The notes: a model not told the origin generated them from the letters alone. A stretch of 64,000 nucleotides of DNA from Candidatus Fermentibacteraceae bacterium (GCA_016936235.1 JAFGPK010000005.1:1-64000); one strand, 5' to 3'; counted from the first letter of the stretch, positions 47,088 to 56,511 are shown. Program-made: numbers and translations.

Positions 47088-47641
47088 TGGACACGGACCT
47101 GAAGCACCTCATGATCCGGTCGACCACTGTCGTAGGAATAGTCAGGGACGGCAAGGCCGCCATGGCGGCCGACGGTCAGGTCACCCTTGGGGAGACCGTC
47201 CTCAAGAGGTCCGCCCGGAAGATACGCAGGCTCTATTCGGATACGGTGCTGGTGGGATTCTCCGGTACCGGCGCCGACGCCTTCGCGCTTGTTGAAAGAC
47301 TGGAGGAGAAGCTCGAGACCGCAAGGGGAAACCTGCCCAGGGCCGCGGTGGATCTCGCCAGGGAGTGGAGGACCGACAAGTACCTGAGGGAACTCCAGGC
47401 TCTGATAGCTGCCGTGGACAGGGAGCACGCCCTTCTCATAGGCGGATCCGGCGAAATAGTGGAGTCCGAAGACGGGATAGTGTCAGTCGGCTCCGGTCAG
47501 CCCTATGCGATAGCCGCGGCGAGGGCGCTTGACGCGCATACACGAATGGGACCCGCGAGGATAGCCCTTGAAAGCATCAGGATCGCGTCGGGCATATGCA
47601 TCTACACCGGCGGTGACATTCAGCTTGAGGAGCTTGACTGA
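47084..47641 (+). CDS. hslV: ATP-dependent protease subunit HslV (ClpQ)
   Basis: STTVVGIVRDGKAAMAADGQVTLGETVLKRSARKIRRLY; SVGSGQPYAIAAARAL. Confidence 0.96.
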   Translation: MMDTDLKHLMIRSTTVVGIVRDGKAAMAADGQVTLGETVLKRSARKIRRLYSDTVLVGFSGTGADAFALVERLEEKLETARGNLPRAAVDLAREWRTDKYLRELQALIAAVDREHALLIGGSGEIVESEDGIVSVGSGQPYAIAAARALDAHTRMGPARIALESIRIASGICIYTGGDIQLEELD

Positions 47642-48954
47642 TGGACAGGGAGCTGACTCCCGCTCAGATAGTCAAATGGCTGGACCGGCACGTGATCGGT
47701 CAGGACCAGGCCAAACGGGCCGTGGCCATTGCTCTCCGCAACCGCTACCGCAGGCGTCACGCCGACAGGGAGATAAGGTCCGAAATATACCCGAGCAATC
47801 TCATAATGATGGGGCCCACCGGGATAGGGAAGACCGAGATCGCCAGGCGACTGGCGAACCTCACAGGAGCGCCCTTCGTGAAGGTGGAGGCCACGAAGTA
47901 CACGGAGACCGGCTATGTAGGCAGGGACGTTGAATCAATGGTCAGGGCCCTTGTCCGTCAGGCTGTCAACATCGAGGCTGAGAAAGAGAGAAGGGACCGA
48001 AAGGAACAGGTGGACAGGGTGGTCAACGGGAAGCTCGTGGACGCTCTGAAGAACTCGGGTTACGATTCCATGGCAGAGGGTGAGCTTCTGAGCATGCTGG
48101 AGACCTCCGCCCTGGAGGACACCCAGATCGAGATGATGCTGCCCGATCAGCTGCCGCAGATGGAGATAATGCCCCTGGTTCCCGGGGACGGGTTCGACAA
48201 CCCTGCCGGGGAGAACATTAAGAAACTCATGCAGAAGATGATAGGGGGCAGGAGGAAAAGAACGAAGCTTGCCGTGTCCGAAGCCAGGGAGAGGCTGAGG
48301 GAAGATGAACTGGGCAGGCTCCTCGAGGGAAGCGATCACATAGCGAGGGGCATGAACCTTGCCCAGGAAGAGGGTATAATATTCATAGACGAGATAGACA
48401 AGATCATCGGTATCAGCGAGAGCAAGGGTCCCGAGGTTTCCAGGGCCGGCGTCCAGAGGGACCTGCTGCCCATAGTTGAAGGCTGCACGGTCCCGACGAG
48501 GTACGGCCCTGTGGTGACGGACCACATACTGTTCATAGCCGCCGGCGCCTTTCACGGATCCAGCCCCGCCGACCTGATACCCGAGCTTCAGGGAAGATTC
48601 CCCATGAGGGTCGAACTTGCGCCGCTCTCGGAGGACGACCTGTTCAGGATACTGACAGAGCCGGAGAACTCTCTTCTCAGGCAGTATACGGCACTGCTCA
48701 AGGCGGACGGGGTAGACATCAGACTCAGTCCTAAGGCCGCCCGTGAAGTAGCGAGAGTGGCAAACCACCTTAACGAGGAGACGGAAGACATAGGCGCGAG
48801 GAGACTCAGACCCGTCCTGAGCTATCTCCTGGACGAGCAGCTGTTCGGCGCGCCTGACCTTGTACGGGGCACCGTGACCATCTCCGGCTCGGCTGCCTCG
48901 TCGATACTTCTTGACCTTGCTGACCGAAGAGAAGATGGTAATTATATACTGTAA
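47641..48954 (+). CDS. hslU: ATP-dependent protease ATPase subunit HslU (ClpY)
   Basis: LTPAQIVKWLDRHVIGQDQAKRAVAIALRNRYRR; MMGPTGIGKTEIARRLA; EATKYTETGYVGRDVESMVRALV. Confidence 0.97.
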   Translation: MDRELTPAQIVKWLDRHVIGQDQAKRAVAIALRNRYRRRHADREIRSEIYPSNLIMMGPTGIGKTEIARRLANLTGAPFVKVEATKYTETGYVGRDVESMVRALVRQAVNIEAEKERRDRKEQVDRVVNGKLVDALKNSGYDSMAEGELLSMLETSALEDTQIEMMLPDQLPQMEIMPLVPGDGFDNPAGENIKKLMQKMIGGRRKRTKLAVSEARERLREDELGRLLEGSDHIARGMNLAQEEGIIFIDEIDKIIGISESKGPEVSRAGVQRDLLPIVEGCTVPTRYGPVVTDHILFIAAGAFHGSSPADLIPELQGRFPMRVELAPLSEDDLFRILTEPENSLLRQYTALLKADGVDIRLSPKAAREVARVANHLNEETEDIGARRLRPVLSYLLDEQLFGAPDLVRGTVTISGSAASSILLDLADRREDGNYIL

Positions 48955-48983
48955 GATTCCCAGGCACTCTGAAAAGGGGATAA

Positions 48984-49565
48984 ATGCACAGATCTGTCAA
49001 TGAGGTTGCGTACAAGATAGTCTATTACGGCCCCGGGCTCTCCGGAAAGACGACTAACCTCAAGAGGGTGCGGGACCTGATAGCTCCGGAGCACAGGGGC
49101 AGACTGGTCACTCTGTGTACGAGAGGTGAAAGGACCGTCTTCTTCGACTTCCTTCCCATAAATTTCGCCTCCATAGGTAACGACAGGGTCAGGCTGCATC
49201 TTTATTCGGTTCCGGGGCAGGCCTATTACTCCCTCAGCAGGAAGGTCATACTCGACGGGGTCGACGGCATAATCTTCGTGGCCGACAGCCAGGGCGAGAG
49301 AATGGATGCCAATGTTGACAGCCTCGAGGACCTCGAGAACAACCTTGAATCCTACGGTCTCAAACTGTCCGATGTCCCGTCGGTGCTTCAGTTCAACAAG
49401 CGCGACCTTCCTTCCATTGCCTCCACCGAGCATATGGAGGAACTGCTGAACCGCTACCGGTGGCCTTCCATCGAATCCGTCGCCATAGGCGGAAGCGGTC
49501 CCATTGAAACACTGAAGATAATGTCGGTGATAATAGCGAAGCAGCACGCGGGACTCCTGTCCTGA
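48984..49565 (+). CDS. MglA-like small GTPase (copy 2)
   Basis: KIVYYGPGLSGKTTNLKRVRD; RTVFFDFLPI; SVPGQAYYSLSRKVILDGVDGIIFVADSQ; FNKRDLP. Confidence 0.9.
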   Translation: MHRSVNEVAYKIVYYGPGLSGKTTNLKRVRDLIAPEHRGRLVTLCTRGERTVFFDFLPINFASIGNDRVRLHLYSVPGQAYYSLSRKVILDGVDGIIFVADSQGERMDANVDSLEDLENNLESYGLKLSDVPSVLQFNKRDLPSIASTEHMEELLNRYRWPSIESVAIGGSGPIETLKIMSVIIAKQHAGLLS

Positions 49566-49608
49566 CAGGGCGGCCCCGCCGGGCATACTTCCTTCTTGGA
49601 GAGACCTA

Positions 49609-51822
49609 TTGATGTCCGCTAGAACAAGGAATCTCCTTACAGTCCTATCTCTGGCCGCCGCCCTTGCCGCCGGCTTCGCGTTCAGGAGCTGGTTCATCTC
49701 CACCGTAATGCCCCCCCCCGGGAGAATGCAGGCCGAGACCACCCAGGCCTACAGATACGCCAGGATGTTTTCCTCGAGGGGTGAGATCCCCCAGCTGGAT
49801 ACCCTGGTGATGCATCCCGAAGGAATGATGACTTCCCAGAACTCGGTGTTCGAGGAATACCTTGCCGGAGGACTGCACAGGGTGACAGGAGGAGATTTCG
49901 ATGACTTCATAGGGATATTCTGCCTTCTGTTCCCGCTGCTTGCGATCATCTTCCTGTTCCTGTGGATGGTGTCGGCCGGTTACGAAAGACTGCCGGCGCT
50001 TGCCGCATCATCCCTGTACGGTTTCCTCCTGCCGGCAATACTCCGTGCCAGGGGCGAGTCCCTCTACAGGGAGACCGTAGCTCTGCCCATGCTCATCGCC
50101 CTGGGCTGGCTGACCGAGAAGTCCCTGGGAGCCGGAGAGGAAAGCAACGGGAAGACGTATCCCATAGCGGCGGGAATACTCCTCCTTGGATGCCTGGCCG
50201 CGTGGAAGGTGACGGCCTTCATATCCTTCTTCCTTCTGCTGTACCTGCTCTGGAGGAACTGGAGAAGGGGGGACGTGCCTTTTGCGTTGAGGATATCGCT
50301 GGCAGCGGCACAGATCGGAGGGTCTCTCCTTCTCCCTCACATGAGGCACGACACAGCTCTTCTGAGCCCGGCAACGGCAATCGCGGTCTTCCTTCTGCTG
50401 CCGAGACTCAAATCGGTATGGTTCCCTTTGGGTTTCACTCTCCTTGCTGCGGGATCCGCCATCGTCGGAAAGGGTGCCACCGGCCATGTGGCATCGGTCA
50501 TCACCGCTAAGCTCAGGTTCCTTTTCTCACATCCCGAGGACCCGTCACTGCTCTCGGACGATGCGAGGATATTCTGGGTGCCCGGGTACACCAGTCCCTC
50601 TCCGGCGCAGGTTCTGTTTCTCTTCGGCATACCCCTGCTGGCCGCCGCCCCGGGGCTCGTCCGCTTCTGGCGGGAGAAGAGGCGGATGCTCTTCTTCTGG
50701 CTTCTTCCCCTTTCCCTTGCCGGGTACCTCTTCTTCGACAGGCTCATGATCTTCCTGGCGGTGGCGCTGCTGCCCGTGATCGCGCTCTCCTTCAGAAGGA
50801 GATGGCTCCTGTTCCCGGTTGCCGCCGTGATCATACTGCAGTCAGCCGTTCCCGGGAGGATAGCTTCCCTGATAGCATCCAGCGGTCTGGAGTTCCAGGA
50901 TTCCTCGTCACTCCTCAACGACGGGGAGCTGGACTCCTTCCTGGCCTGGCTCCGGAACGAGACATCCGAGGATGATGCCGTTCTGAGCTTCTGGCACATA
51001 TCAGGCCTGGTTTCCGCCTACGCGCAGCGCCCTGTGGTGACCCACACCTTCTTCGAGAACCTGGAGAACCGGAGGACGATAATGCGCTTCGCCCGGTCAG
51101 TGTTCATGCCCGAGGACAGCCTGGTTTCATTCATGCGGGAGGTGGACTGCGACCTGCTGGTGTACCAGGCGGATTTCCTCCTGGACAGGAGCAGCAGCGG
51201 ACTGCTCTACCTGGCGGGTCTCGTGGAAGTCCCGGACAGCGCGGTTGCGTGGCTTCTGCAGTACCGCCCTGAAGGCCTCGATTCCCTCGTCCCGATGTAC
51301 CAGGGGCCATCTCTCAGAGTGTTCGGCTTTGACGGTCCCGGGCGGAACCTTCGAAGGAGCTTCCTCTTCCAGGAGAGGTACGCGCACTGCTACAAAGGGT
51401 ACGACGAGGCCAGGGCTATACTGGCCGACCCCAGGGGCTGGTCGGGATACCTTGCGGACAGGGGCATCGAGATGAACGATCCCGACATGCTCTCCGGCGC
51501 CCTGCTGCTGGGCCTGGAGGGCGGAGGACCGGAGGATGTCACCGGTATGATGCTGAACGACCTTATCCAGTTGTATATTAGGGGAAGCTACGATCTCGAC
51601 GATCTTGCCGAGGACGTTGACGGTTTCACCTGGTTCTGCGGGCCCAGACCCGACCTGCGACTCCTGATGGGCAGGTTGTATGCATCGGAAGGCCGCCTGT
51701 CCAGTGCCTGCGACCAGTACAGGATGGTCCTCCTGGACGATCCGGGGAATACGGAAGCCTCGGCTGAACTGCGAATGATCATTGATGAGATGGGTACCCT
51801 GATGGAAGAGGCTGTGGAATGA
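49609..51822 (+). CDS. Multi-pass membrane protein, divergent STT3/oligosaccharyltransferase-like GT-C
   Basis: First loop AETTQAYRYARMFSSRGEIPQLDTLVMHPEGM; about 12 TM segments; soluble VLSFWHISGLVSAYAQRPVVTHTFFENLENRRTIMRFA resembling the STT3 WWDYG region. Confidence 0.6.
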   Translation: MMSARTRNLLTVLSLAAALAAGFAFRSWFISTVMPPPGRMQAETTQAYRYARMFSSRGEIPQLDTLVMHPEGMMTSQNSVFEEYLAGGLHRVTGGDFDDFIGIFCLLFPLLAIIFLFLWMVSAGYERLPALAASSLYGFLLPAILRARGESLYRETVALPMLIALGWLTEKSLGAGEESNGKTYPIAAGILLLGCLAAWKVTAFISFFLLLYLLWRNWRRGDVPFALRISLAAAQIGGSLLLPHMRHDTALLSPATAIAVFLLLPRLKSVWFPLGFTLLAAGSAIVGKGATGHVASVITAKLRFLFSHPEDPSLLSDDARIFWVPGYTSPSPAQVLFLFGIPLLAAAPGLVRFWREKRRMLFFWLLPLSLAGYLFFDRLMIFLAVALLPVIALSFRRRWLLFPVAAVIILQSAVPGRIASLIASSGLEFQDSSSLLNDGELDSFLAWLRNETSEDDAVLSFWHISGLVSAYAQRPVVTHTFFENLENRRTIMRFARSVFMPEDSLVSFMREVDCDLLVYQADFLLDRSSSGLLYLAGLVEVPDSAVAWLLQYRPEGLDSLVPMYQGPSLRVFGFDGPGRNLRRSFLFQERYAHCYKGYDEARAILADPRGWSGYLADRGIEMNDPDMLSGALLLGLEGGGPEDVTGMMLNDLIQLYIRGSYDLDDLAEDVDGFTWFCGPRPDLRLLMGRLYASEGRLSSACDQYRMVLLDDPGNTEASAELRMIIDEMGTLMEEAVE

Positions 51823-52649
51823 GCATCAAGTTCGTAAAGATGAGCGGGGCCGGGAACGATTTCATAGTCCTCGAAAACCTCGAAGGTTCGCTGGACCCCT
51901 TCCTCACCCGCGGTACAATCAGCTCCCTCTGCAGAAGAGGGTTGTCCGTTGGCGCTGACGGTCTTATCCAGCTCCGGCGGGATTCAGAGCTCCCCTTCAG
52001 GATGAAGTACTACAACAGTGACGGTGAACCCGCCGGAATGTGCGGTAACGGAGGGCGATGCATAGCTGTATTCGCAGCGTCCAGAGGATTTGTCGAGAGG
52101 GAGGTCGATTTCCATTTCAGAAGCGACGCCGGAATACACAGGGCCAGGGTGCTGGGCGATGACGAGGCCAGGATATGGATGACGGAACCGATGGTGCATT
52201 TCCTGGCAAGGGATCTCCTGGCCGGAGCCAGCGATGTTCGGGTATCCTTCGTTGACACCGGAGTGCCGCATGCGGTTGTGATGGCCGACGAGCCGGACAC
52301 TCCTGACTTCATCACCACCGCACCTCTTCTGAGAAGGCACGAAGCATTCGGGGCCGCAGGGGCGAATGTAGACTACCTCTGGAGAGGCGACTCCGTAATG
52401 CGCATCAGGACATGGGAACGGGGAGTGGAGGGCGAGACACTGGCATGCGGCACGGGAGCCGTGGCCTGTGCCATATGCGCCAGGGACCTGCTGGGTGCAC
52501 AGCTACCGCTGGAGCTGCGCGTTCAAAGCGGAAAGATCCTGACTGTGGGAATGGACGGAAATGGCTGGTGGCTCCAGGGTGAGGCCAGGGAGGTCTATTC
52601 GGGTATTCTGAGAGCACTGCCCGCCTGGAGCTTGACGGAGGACCCATGA
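51819..52649 (+). CDS. dapF: Diaminopimelate epimerase
   Basis: VKMSGAGNDFIVLEN; GMCGNGGRCIA; RTWERGVEGETLACGTGAVA. Confidence 0.95.
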   Translation: MSIKFVKMSGAGNDFIVLENLEGSLDPFLTRGTISSLCRRGLSVGADGLIQLRRDSELPFRMKYYNSDGEPAGMCGNGGRCIAVFAASRGFVEREVDFHFRSDAGIHRARVLGDDEARIWMTEPMVHFLARDLLAGASDVRVSFVDTGVPHAVVMADEPDTPDFITTAPLLRRHEAFGAAGANVDYLWRGDSVMRIRTWERGVEGETLACGTGAVACAICARDLLGAQLPLELRVQSGKILTVGMDGNGWWLQGEAREVYSGILRALPAWSLTEDP

Positions 52650-52675
52650 GCACCTATTCATTCGCAGATGACGGA

Positions 52676-52751
52676 GCGGGTATAACTCAGTTGGCAGAGT
52701 GTCAGCTTCCCAAGCTGAATGTCGCGGGTTCGATCCCCGTTACCCGCTCCA
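52676..52751 (+). tRNA. tRNA-Gly(CCC), CCA encoded
   Basis: Cloverleaf: GCGGGTA/TACCCGC acceptor, ACTC/GAGT D stem, TCAGC-TTCCCAA-GCTGA anticodon arm (CCC), GCGGG-TTCGATC-CCCGT T arm, U discriminator, CCA. Confidence 0.95.
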
Positions 52752-52753
52752 TC

Positions 52754-53341
52754 GTGCTGTTCTTTCTTCTGATGCTGATCCCGGTGCCTGCCGTCGCCCG
52801 GGTCCTTCCCGTAATCGATGACTTCTGGACGGAAGCCTCGGGTTCTCACCTCGCCGCCGATTCCTTCACCGTCGGGTCTGTGAGCGAGACGGCCCTGAAA
52901 AGCCAGATGGGAAACGGCAACCGGACAGCCCTGATCCATCTTATCCGCCTCCTGGTCGCACAGGGTCGCATCAGCGAGGCTGAAGCGTGGATGGAGGGCG
53001 GTGGAAGAGTGATACCGGTCACGAGGAGGGATCTCGGAATCGCCCTTTCGTGGTACGGCCGGTTCGAGTTCTACGGTATACTCAGCACAGGACTCACCGT
53101 GCCCCCTGACCTCGAGGACGACGACTATGGAACCACCCTGGCGGCCATAGTCGGCATGGGCTGGATGGACACCTCATCGGACGGCCGGTTCCATCCTGAC
53201 CTTCTTGTGGGAGGGCGGGACCTGGAACTGCTTGCAGGTGTTTTCTTTCCCCGCAACATTGACTGGGACAGGGAATGGATAAGCATGGGCTCTCTCGACA
53301 GTCTGTTCGCCGAAGGCATAAGGCAGGGTGTCTCACGGTGA
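52754..53341 (+). CDS. Hypothetical exported protein
   Basis: GTG 52754 just after the tRNA gives signal peptide VLFFLLMLIPVPAVA. The ORF-track start at 52646 reads through the tRNA and is not accepted. Confidence 0.6.
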   Translation: MLFFLLMLIPVPAVARVLPVIDDFWTEASGSHLAADSFTVGSVSETALKSQMGNGNRTALIHLIRLLVAQGRISEAEAWMEGGGRVIPVTRRDLGIALSWYGRFEFYGILSTGLTVPPDLEDDDYGTTLAAIVGMGWMDTSSDGRFHPDLLVGGRDLELLAGVFFPRNIDWDREWISMGSLDSLFAEGIRQGVSR

Positions 53342-53979
53342 CCTCGGAATCCGGCAGCGGCTGGAGCATCATGAGGCAGCTTAAGCTGGAGGTCCAGGAA
53401 CGGGCTCAGCAGATAGCCGGCAGCTTTGCCCTTGTCCCTGCCCTGATAACCTGGTTCAGATTCATCGCGGCGGTTCTTCTGATAGTCGTTGTGTACGGGT
53501 CCGGGGACACCGGTGTGATATTCTGGATAATACTTGCCGGAGCCATGTCGGATTACCTCGACGGCTGGGTAGCCAGAAGGATGAAGAGGAACACCTACCC
53601 CGGCAAGGTCATGGACTTCATCGCGGACAAGCTGTTCATCTCCGTGGCCATGATAACAGTGGCCTTCAACCTCGGGGGGCTGGACACATTCGCGGCCAGC
53701 ATTCTCACGGCTTACCATCTCCTCCTTCTGTTTTCACTTTCGGTCATCTCATGGAGCGTGCATGTTCCAGTAGTGACCATAACCACGGGAGAGCGACTGG
53801 CGATACTCTTCAGTTACCTTCTGCTGATAACGGCCACGGGCAGGATGGCTTTTCCGCAGAAGCAGATCTTCAGCTCCCTGTACACACCGCTGATGATAAT
53901 CGCGCTGCTCTCCGCATTGACAGGCCTTCTCAGTTACATGAGGTTGCTGAGACGGATCCTGGCGAGAATCCTGGAGTAG
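53338..53979 (+). CDS. CDP-alcohol phosphatidyltransferase family (PgsA-like)
   Basis: DYLDGWVARRMKRNTYPGKVMDFIADK matches D-x2-DG-x2-AR-x8-G-x3-D-x3-D; GTGA overlap start. Confidence 0.88.
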   Translation: MTSESGSGWSIMRQLKLEVQERAQQIAGSFALVPALITWFRFIAAVLLIVVVYGSGDTGVIFWIILAGAMSDYLDGWVARRMKRNTYPGKVMDFIADKLFISVAMITVAFNLGGLDTFAASILTAYHLLLLFSLSVISWSVHVPVVTITTGERLAILFSYLLLITATGRMAFPQKQIFSSLYTPLMIIALLSALTGLLSYMRLLRRILARILE

Positions 53980-53982
53980 ACA

Positions 53983-54660
53983 ATGCACTTTGGTCTGATT
54001 CTGCTTTCACTGATCATGTCCGAAGGGACCCGGCTGGAGGCTTCCGGTGATTTTACCGGAGCCGGAAGAGCCTACTACGAAGAGGGTGATCTGGCAGGTG
54101 AGGTGCGAATACTCACACGTTTCATAGAAGAATCCCTCTATTCGGGTAACAGCGTTCACGCCTTCGACCTTATTAGGCAGGTGGAGAATCTCCCGCTCGA
54201 GACGGGCTGCATAGATTTCTGGTACGCCAGGCTCGCCTGGAGCTGCGGTCTTCCGGAGTACTCCTGTGCGGCTCTGGATTCGGTGGATGGCTCCCCCTGG
54301 CTGGAGATGCGGGCTGCAGGACTCGCATCCCTGTTCCGCGGGGACCCTGATGAAGCCGTGGAATTATTCGCCGGTTCAATGGAACTGGCGGGTTCCGCAA
54401 GACAGAAGTACTACTCGGCACTGGACCTGAGTTTCGCCCTGGTTTCAGCCCGCCGGTTCGAAGAGGCCGAGGAGATAGCTGTCCTGCTCTCGGGAGGGTT
54501 CCCCGGGGAAGGTCTGCCTCTGGCGGCACTGGCACTCAGCATGCAGGGTCAGGGCAGGTTCGGCCAGGCGATGGCCGTGCTGGAATCGGTCTATACATCA
54601 TCGCAGTACTCCTTCATATCCCGGGACTTCGCCAGGTCCCTGATGGAGGACCTGGAATGA
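53983..54660 (+). CDS. Hypothetical protein, TPR-like
   Basis: Helical repeat-like sequence (YFEEGDLAGEVRILTRF-type, SARRFEEAEEIAVLL, GQGRFGQAMAVLESV); GGAGTAG SD; ATGA overlap with next gene. Confidence 0.55.
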   Translation: MHFGLILLSLIMSEGTRLEASGDFTGAGRAYYEEGDLAGEVRILTRFIEESLYSGNSVHAFDLIRQVENLPLETGCIDFWYARLAWSCGLPEYSCAALDSVDGSPWLEMRAAGLASLFRGDPDEAVELFAGSMELAGSARQKYYSALDLSFALVSARRFEEAEEIAVLLSGGFPGEGLPLAALALSMQGQGRFGQAMAVLESVYTSSQYSFISRDFARSLMEDLE

Positions 54661-55580
54661 CGGATCCTCTGAGCAGGATGTTCGGAAGGATGAGATCGAA
54701 GAAAGGGACCGGCACAGGCAGGGACAGGATGATGCACCTTCCCGCGGATATCCGGAAACCCGGCGGACTGGTTCTCTTTTCCGGACCCATGGAGTCCGAC
54801 GTATGGCCCGCCCTGTACATGGCCAATACCCTTCAGAAAGGTTTTCCAGACGTTGAGCTGGACGTCATATGCCCCAGGAGGGACAACGGGCTGTTCAGCA
54901 TGCTCAGCTGGAGGCCTCCGGTCCACTGCTACAGCGGCAAACCGGCCATCCCCGAGACTCTGGACAGGGACAGGCTGAATCAGAACACCGTATTCTACTA
55001 CCCGTACCCGAAGGTCATCGAATCCGACAGAGACCTGCTGGCCGGTATCTCCTGCGGGGTTCGGATAGCCCCCCTCGACCATCCGTCACCGCTGGTGAAC
55101 CTCACCGTCAGGACTGAAAGCCCATACTTCCCGGAGAAGCTGGAACAGATGTGCCGGATGCTGGGCCTGACCTACGACAAGGAATGGAGACCCGTGGTCC
55201 AGACCCACGCGGAGAGGGCGGCGGAGCAGAAGATGGCTCCGGTAACTGGAAGGATGCTGCCGTACATTGTAACAACCTCCTCGGCCCTCTCAATACTGGA
55301 AAGGAGCAGGGCCGAGATCCCTCTCAGGACGGTCTCCCTGGCGGGCAAGAACAGCGACCTCTGCGACCTGGACAGGGAGCTGAAGACGGCCATTGTGGCC
55401 GGAGCCTCTGCGGTGGCTACGGACAACGATGACCTCTGGGGCGACGCATGTGCTTTCGATGTCCCCGTTATCGGACTCGACAGGCTTGGTGATTTCATAA
55501 AATGGCATGGGCTCGAGGCTTCACGGCAGGAGAGCGATTTCGTCGAAGCCTGGGTCGCGCTGCTGAAGAGAGGGTGGTAG
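54657..55580 (+). CDS. Divergent GT9-fold-like protein, probably non-canonical
   Basis: ALYMANTLQKGFPDVELDVICP and AIVAGASAVATDNDDLWGDACAFDVPVIGL align by eye with GT9 N- and C-terminal motifs but lack DSGxxH; directly upstream of a waaF-like gene. Confidence 0.45.
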   Translation: MTDPLSRMFGRMRSKKGTGTGRDRMMHLPADIRKPGGLVLFSGPMESDVWPALYMANTLQKGFPDVELDVICPRRDNGLFSMLSWRPPVHCYSGKPAIPETLDRDRLNQNTVFYYPYPKVIESDRDLLAGISCGVRIAPLDHPSPLVNLTVRTESPYFPEKLEQMCRMLGLTYDKEWRPVVQTHAERAAEQKMAPVTGRMLPYIVTTSSALSILERSRAEIPLRTVSLAGKNSDLCDLDRELKTAIVAGASAVATDNDDLWGDACAFDVPVIGLDRLGDFIKWHGLEASRQESDFVEAWVALLKRGW

Positions 55581-55581
55581 C

Positions 55582-56511
55582 ATTTCCCTTGTCGTCAGAA
55601 CGCCGAACTGGCTCGGGGACCTCGTCATGGCCCTTCCAGCCCTTTCTATGCTGGCCGGCTGCCATCCTGATGTGGTTTTCTGGGTGCATCCCAGGGTAGC
55701 GGGTCTCCTTCCGGTCTTCTTTCCCGATGCCGGGATTCGCACCGGCTCCAGGTTCCCCGGGAACGCGAACGACCGACTGCTCCTCATGACAGGCTCATTC
55801 AGGTCGGCGCTGCAGGGATTTCTGTCCAGAATACCGGTAAGGACGGGATACGGGACGGATATGAGGCGGTTGCTGCTTACCGAATCCCTCGAACCGCCCG
55901 CCGGAAGGGAACATCATCATTCGGAGGATTACATCAGGCTTGCTTCGGCCATCGGGTGCCGTGCTCGACCGGCTGTTGTGAAGCCCTGCGTGGAGCCCCT
56001 GGGTGCACCTCATGCGGCGTTCTTCCCCGGAGCCAGGTACGGAAGCGCCAAGAGGTGGGGGGGGTTCGGAGAACTGGCCTCACTCGTTGCGGTGAGTACG
56101 GGGCTGCCGGTGGTCCTCTACGGTTCCGAAGGCGAGGAGGAGGAGCTGAGAGTAACCGCCAGGGGCAGAGAAGCATGTTCTGTGGAGGCGGGACTGGAAC
56201 TCCCCGTGCTGGTATCGAGGCTGCTGAAGTCGGTCCTGACTGTGGGCAACGATTCAGGCGGCGTCCATCTCTCTGCGCTCCTCGGTGTTCCAACGGTGAC
56301 CGTATTCGGATCCACGTCGCCCCTCTGGACGGCACCGTCGGGCATGTTCACGGCGGAAGTCACATCCTCCAGGGAGTGTTCTCCCTGCTTCAGGCGCGAT
56401 TGCCCGAAGGGCCGCGCCGCATGCCTTTCCGACATTACCCCTCGAATGGTCCTGGATGAATCTCTCGGCCTCCTCCGCAAGTCCGGAGCGGCGGTTTCTT
56501 CACATGTCTGA
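55582..56511 (+). CDS. Glycosyltransferase family 9, WaaF-like heptosyltransferase; probable ATT start
   Basis: ISLVVRTPNWLGDLVMALPALSML begins at ATT 55582; GSFRSALQGFLSRIPVRTGYGTDMR; VGNDSGGVHLSALLGVPTVTVFGSTSP. ORF-track ATG at 55627 truncates the N-terminal motif. Confidence 0.8.
   Translation: MSLVVRTPNWLGDLVMALPALSMLAGCHPDVVFWVHPRVAGLLPVFFPDAGIRTGSRFPGNANDRLLLMTGSFRSALQGFLSRIPVRTGYGTDMRRLLLTESLEPPAGREHHHSEDYIRLASAIGCRARPAVVKPCVEPLGAPHAAFFPGARYGSAKRWGGFGELASLVAVSTGLPVVLYGSEGEEEELRVTARGREACSVEAGLELPVLVSRLLKSVLTVGNDSGGVHLSALLGVPTVTVFGSTSPLWTAPSGMFTAEVTSSRECSPCFRRDCPKGRAACLSDITPRMVLDESLGLLRKSGAAVSSHV

Noticed and set aside
48911-48950. Possible promoter (TTGACC/TTGCTG ... TATACT) at the end of hslU for mglA copy 2
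   Set aside because: Spacing between the best hexamers is 22 nt or more; not supportable.
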